A DNA stretch of 64,000 nt from Salvia splendens (lineage: Eukaryota; Streptophyta; Magnoliopsida; Lamiales; Lamiaceae). The stretch is from NCBI RefSeq assembly GCF_004379255.2, contig NW_024598694.1:1-64000 (forward strand), written 5' to 3'. Position 1 is the first letter of the stretch, and each line of letters opens with the position of its first letter. Position numbers and translations under genes: made by a program. This document shows, piece after piece, positions 60,322-64,000 of the stretch. Below the pieces are notes generated by a model. The model did no database searches. It was not told the origin of the DNA and saw nothing but the letters and a program-made list of their open reading frames with translations.

Positions 60322-60570
60322 GACAGAAAGTTATAGATATATGAAGTAGAAAGATGTTTACTGAAAAGTTGAAGTGCATGGCCTTTTTATAATGCCCATC
60401 TTTGTTAGAGGTGTAGTTGGTTACTTCACACAACTACCCACTCCGACCTCAGTAATGAATGCTTAGCTTTAATTGAAGATGTGATAAACCTGCATAATAT
60501 CTCCTCACTTCATTCATTCTCTGAGAGTGGATTGAGATCGAACTACCCCAACTACCCCAATTTATAAACT
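60322..60570. promoter_or_regulatory. Region upstream of the chimeric gene
   Basis: About 250 bp with no LTR or primer-binding site. A TATA-like CCTTTTTATAATG-complement lies near 60380, on the wrong strand for certainty. It may hold the native promoter of the Myb/SANT-like gene; nothing more can be said from sequence. Confidence 0.3.
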
Positions 60571-61112
60571 AAACGCAGAGGCTTCTGCCAACTATTTTCT
60601 ATGCTTTATTCATTTCATGTTAAACACTTTTTTCTATGAAACAACAAAGTACTCAAAAATAACCATCATCTTGCAAGAATTATTGACTTTAATTATTAGT
60701 GAATTTAAATGCAAGAATTATGGAGTAGTAAATAAGCGGTGCTTAAAACGCACGGATTTAGAGGTCCTATATTTATAGAATGATAAATCTCATCTATATT
60801 ATTCTCTTTTATTTTACTTTCTCCTAGTTAACTACTATTTATTATTATTTTCGTCAAACACGTGCCGAATAGTAGTCAACCACTTGAGCTGGGACAAATA
60901 AAACATCTACAAAGATGTGAATATTAAAAAAATTAACTATAACTTTTGATCTATTGCGTTCACTAGTATTTAAAGTCAATAATGTATAATAAAATATGCT
61001 TAAAATGCAAACATCTTTTTGAGTATTTTTTGCTGTTTCATAGAACGAAAAAAGTGTTTAGAATGACCTGAATAAACATAGAAAAAGTTGGCAGAAGTGC
61101 TGCGTTTAATGT
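60571..61112. mobile_element. Foldback DNA element with ~95-bp terminal inverted repeats
   Basis: The left arm TAAACGCAGAGGCTTCTGCC, then AACTATTTTCTATGCTTTAT and GTTAAACACTTTTTTCTATG, is mirrored at 61015-61110 (complement: TTAAACGCAGCACTTCTGCC onward). The element is about 540 bp and non-coding. Long arms favour a MULE-type MITE, but the target duplication could not be set. The centre (about 60780-60905) contains a further MITE-like stretch with TTTTACTTTCTCCTAGTTAA. Confidence 0.75.
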
Positions 61113-61292
61113 TGTGTTATTAACCATAGCAGCTCTCACATCTACCCATTCGTCTGAGCAGTTCTTCAATGTGCACCATTTTCGGTGTCCACTTTACAGT
61201 TGGCTCCCACTATATTTGCATAAATTGGCAATTTATGCAGTTAGATGCTGACCCCCTCTCCCCTCTTTCTCCTATAAACCAACATCAATAAA
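61113..61292. other. Spacer between foldback element and hAT
   Basis: 180 bp with no recognised feature. Confidence 0.5.
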
Positions 61293-64000
61293 TAGCTCTG
61301 CAAATGGTTGTATAACTCACCATACCCGCCGGTTTATGGGCGGGTTCAAAATCGCCGGTTTTCGGCCTGAAACCGCCGGTTCGGCGGTTTCGCCCAAATT
61401 TTTTTTTCATTTTTCTATTTTTTATGTATGAAATGTGCGTAATAAAATTCAAAAAAAACACGATGGAATGTGTAATTTTATTGAGATTACATGTTACAAT
61501 AGTTACAAATCACAAAAACCTTGAGGTCTTGAAGACTTAAACAAAAATTTAAATACAACGAGACTACTAGTCAACAACGACCTAATTACAAATAACAAAA
61601 AGACTTAGAAGTTCTTATAAAAAAACTTATAAGTATATATACTCTTAGTCGGCCGAAAGGAGATCTTTCTACATAAACTAAATTGAGGACACCTTTAGCA
61701 ATTCAACTTTAAATGTTGAGTTAGTCTAACAATCAACAATTATAATAGAATTGTCAAAATATTCCCGGATTTAGCCTTATAGAGAAATCTACTTCATCGA
61801 CTAGTGTATATACAAATACAATTATTTTAATTGTACTTGCATATTTTTAAAGTAGGAACAAATGGAAAAAAAAGAAATAAAGGAAAAAGGACTTGAGCTC
61901 AACTTAAATTTAAAATTTAAGTTGAGGTGCCTACGGATCCCCAATGCTCATTTGCATTAGGGAAATCAAGCTCACGTAGTTTCTCTTACCTACTTACCTA
62001 TTTGGCGTGGCCGGCGGCGGGTTGACGGTTGGCCTACGATTCATCCCCAGTGAATTCATCTTGTGATCCCTCCTGACGATCATTCCAATCATTTTCTTGT
62101 TCTCTGACGTCGGCTTTGGCCCAATCATCAAGTAACATCACGGCTTCCATATTTTTCGGCGGAGAGCTTACTTCTTGATTCATCCAACACATGCCGAGCC
62201 AACACTAAAAGCGGACTCGACCGGCGACAGTGGAAGTCGGAATGGAAAAAATCTCCTAGGCCATTGACGCAAGTATGAGAAAATCTTTCTCGTGGGTTCC
62301 CCACCAATCGAGGACGCCGATTTGGGCGGGAGGAGTAGGACCTTCATCACCAAAGGAAAAGAGTGAATCGAAAAATAAATCTATTATTCACTTACCATAT
62401 CTGAGGACCTCCGCCGGTGTTTGTGGTTGTATAGGTCGGCTAATTGGGATTGCGCGTCGGGGGTCATCATAATCGCTTGAAATGCGAAGCCATAGTTATG
62501 TTATGGAGGAGGGGGGGTCTTCTGACTTGGTGGGTACTGGTTATACTTGGTTTCATATTCGGTGTAGAGAGCACGCAAGTTAAACTCGAAGGTTGTTGGA
62601 TAATTGACCTGTCCGGGAGGGTTATTTGAAATGTTTCTAAGGGGTCCTACTCCAAATTCGTCACTGGTATCCGATGCAAACCGTTTGAAGTGGACCCAGA
62701 TCAATAGAACTCCAAATTGTTATAATAAAAATCTAAAATTCTGGAGGTACCGGCTAATTTCCATTTTGGATCCAAGACCGTTGCAATCAAAAACACCGTT
62801 GGAATCTCACTGAAATACTTAAGTCATTTTTCATCATATAATTTCAAACACACATGAATTCAGGTGAAGAGGAAGCATTTTTCATTGTAGTTTTAAACCA
62901 AATGATATATACATGCAATGCTTTAAACACGAACAGCAGTGCAATAATAAACACCCGATAATTCAACAGTAGCATTTTTGAAATATTTGAACAATTTAAA
63001 TAAAGCCACGCTATGATCCCAACAACTATAAGAAAGATATAAATCATGAAAGGGGTAGGTTCTAAAAAATCACATAAAAAATCTTTATGCGTCAAAGTAG
63101 AATTCAGACAATCATATGTCGAATTCCATCTATGAGACACATCCATAGTAAAATTCGTGTAACTTACATTCTTTTTATGGCAATATTTCTTCCAAGCTTT
63201 GCCAATAGCTGGCTTTTGATGGATTAATCTAACTGTAGTTCTAATAGGACTAACATGCTTTTGTCATAATTCAAGCGCATCTTGTACACATAAATTTAAA
63301 ATATGACATATGCATCTTTGATGAAAATACTTACCTCCAATTATCGGAGCACAAGCCACAATCAAATCACTAATACTTGCGGTGTTAGCAGTTGCATTAT
63401 CAAAACAATAGAAAATATCTTATTGCATAATTGAAACTCATTCAAAACTTGAATAATTAAAGAAGCAATTTCGGGTGCAATGTGTGGTGTCTCAAATTCT
63501 CTAAAACCAATTAAACGCTTGTTCAAAGTCCAACTATTGTCCACAAAGTTAACCGTAATGCCCATGTATGAATGCCGGTTAAAACAATCAGTCCATACAT
63601 CTGAGCAAATATTCACTTTGTGGCCCAAGTTAACTAAATAACGTGATAATTCAACCTTTTTCTCTAAACATTGTCTAACGGTAGATCGTTGAACGGTCAT
63701 TCGACATATTCTTTTGATAGCTACGTTTAAACCACTTTGCATAGTAACCTCAAATTTTTTGTCATCATAAACATTAAAAAGAAAATGCTTCATTGCATCC
63801 CATCTAGTCATAATGTCAGAAAAAAATTTTGATCATATTTAAAAGAGGCGTACCTGACGAACCCGAGCCACTGGGTTGGAAGTTTAGTTGGGTTTGGGTA
63901 GAGGTAGTGCCACATTCTACCGGATGCTTTGTCACCAAATGACGACGGAGGGTGCCATATCCCCACCACTCGCAAATTTGTAGACTTTATCGCAAATGAC
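61293..64000 (-). mobile_element. hAT transposon, 3' part (5' end beyond the window)
   Basis: The putative terminus TAGCTCTGCAAATGG resembles the TAG.G.TGGCAAA ends of plant hAT elements. It is followed by a GC-rich subterminal palindromic region (CCGCCGGTTTATGGGCGGGT; GAAACCGCCGGTTCGGCGGT) like those of several plant hAT families. The transposase remnant is on the reverse strand. The other end lies past 64000. Confidence 0.75.
62050..64000 (-). pseudogene. hAT transposase (BED finger to dimerisation domain), frameshifted
   Basis: From right to left: a BED-type zinc finger tail (CDKVYKFASGGGYGTLRRHL, VTKHP) at about 63995-63915; WDAMKHFLFNVYDDKKFEV (63795); the catalytic core with SDVWTDCFNRHSYMGITVNF (63600) and DNATANTA; FHQRCICHILNLCVQDALEL (about 63320-63265), the conserved C-x2-H region; SHRWNSTYDCL (63135); KNATVELSGVYYCTAVRVL (about 62955); and the C-terminal hAT dimerisation block near 62330-62080 (VLDWWGTHEKDF, STVAG, AEKYG-type, VMLLDDWAKAD). 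Frame changes occur near 63827 and near 63410, both at runs of T, and again near 63070. In-frame stops are present in the dimerisation block. Not active as it stands. Confidence 0.85.

Overview
The window is nuclear DNA from a eudicot plant. It is AT-rich and contains introns with GT..AG borders, Stowaway-type MITEs, a tRNA-derived SINE, a plant Helitron, a Ty1/copia LTR retrotransposon, an L1-type LINE and a hAT transposon. There are broken copies of the plant genes NDX (nodulin homeobox), NOT1 (CCR4-NOT scaffold) and FAR1/FRS, and captured pieces of a geranylgeranyl diphosphate synthase and a CAD-family dehydrogenase. Lamiales is plausible, but the sequence alone does not prove it. No intact ordinary host gene was found; the window is a transposon and pseudogene graveyard. 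All gene identities come from recognising protein motifs by eye, with no database search.

Layout. 1-7.4 kb: three abutting non-autonomous elements, called A, B and E here, separated by (TA)n tracts. A carries a Ulp1-type transposon ORF fragment and a 22-bp minisatellite, B a 91-bp array, and E an FRS C-terminal exon. 7.4-10.7 kb: a 5'-truncated reverse-strand LINE with nonsense codons, a SINE with its target-site duplication, and a 5'UTR-like exon. 11.15-14.37 kb: a G-poor, AC-rich repeat field interrupted by a MITE. 14.37-30.3 kb: a reverse-strand NDX pseudogene whose exon blocks are present two or three times, with shuffled NOT1 exons spliced into it. 30.4-33.7 kb: an inverted repeat around a MITE, then AT-rich DNA with no genes.

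33.67-50.95 kb: a Helitron whose last 135 bp begin a 3.57-kb tandem repeat of almost four copies. Each unit holds the Helitron tail, a Stowaway MITE split by a solo copia LTR, and the left arm of element D with an FRS-like pseudogene. The fourth unit runs on into the right arm of D. 50.95-54.82 kb: a second chain of elements set in (TA)n tracts. It ends in element C, which carries a GGPPS fragment, a CAD first exon with its own TATA box, a 44-bp array and a two-exon plant gene fragment.

55.1-60.3 kb: a reverse-strand copia element with a 3' LTR and pol. It has no gag or 5' LTR. Its protease-integrase frame is continuous, through a 100-bp intron, with a Myb/SANT-like exon. 60.57-61.11 kb: a foldback element. 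61.29-64.0 kb: the 3' part of a degenerate hAT element running off the edge.

The main themes are chains of insertion into (TA)n tracts, repeated capture of host exons near element ends, and gene-gene or gene-transposon chimeras.
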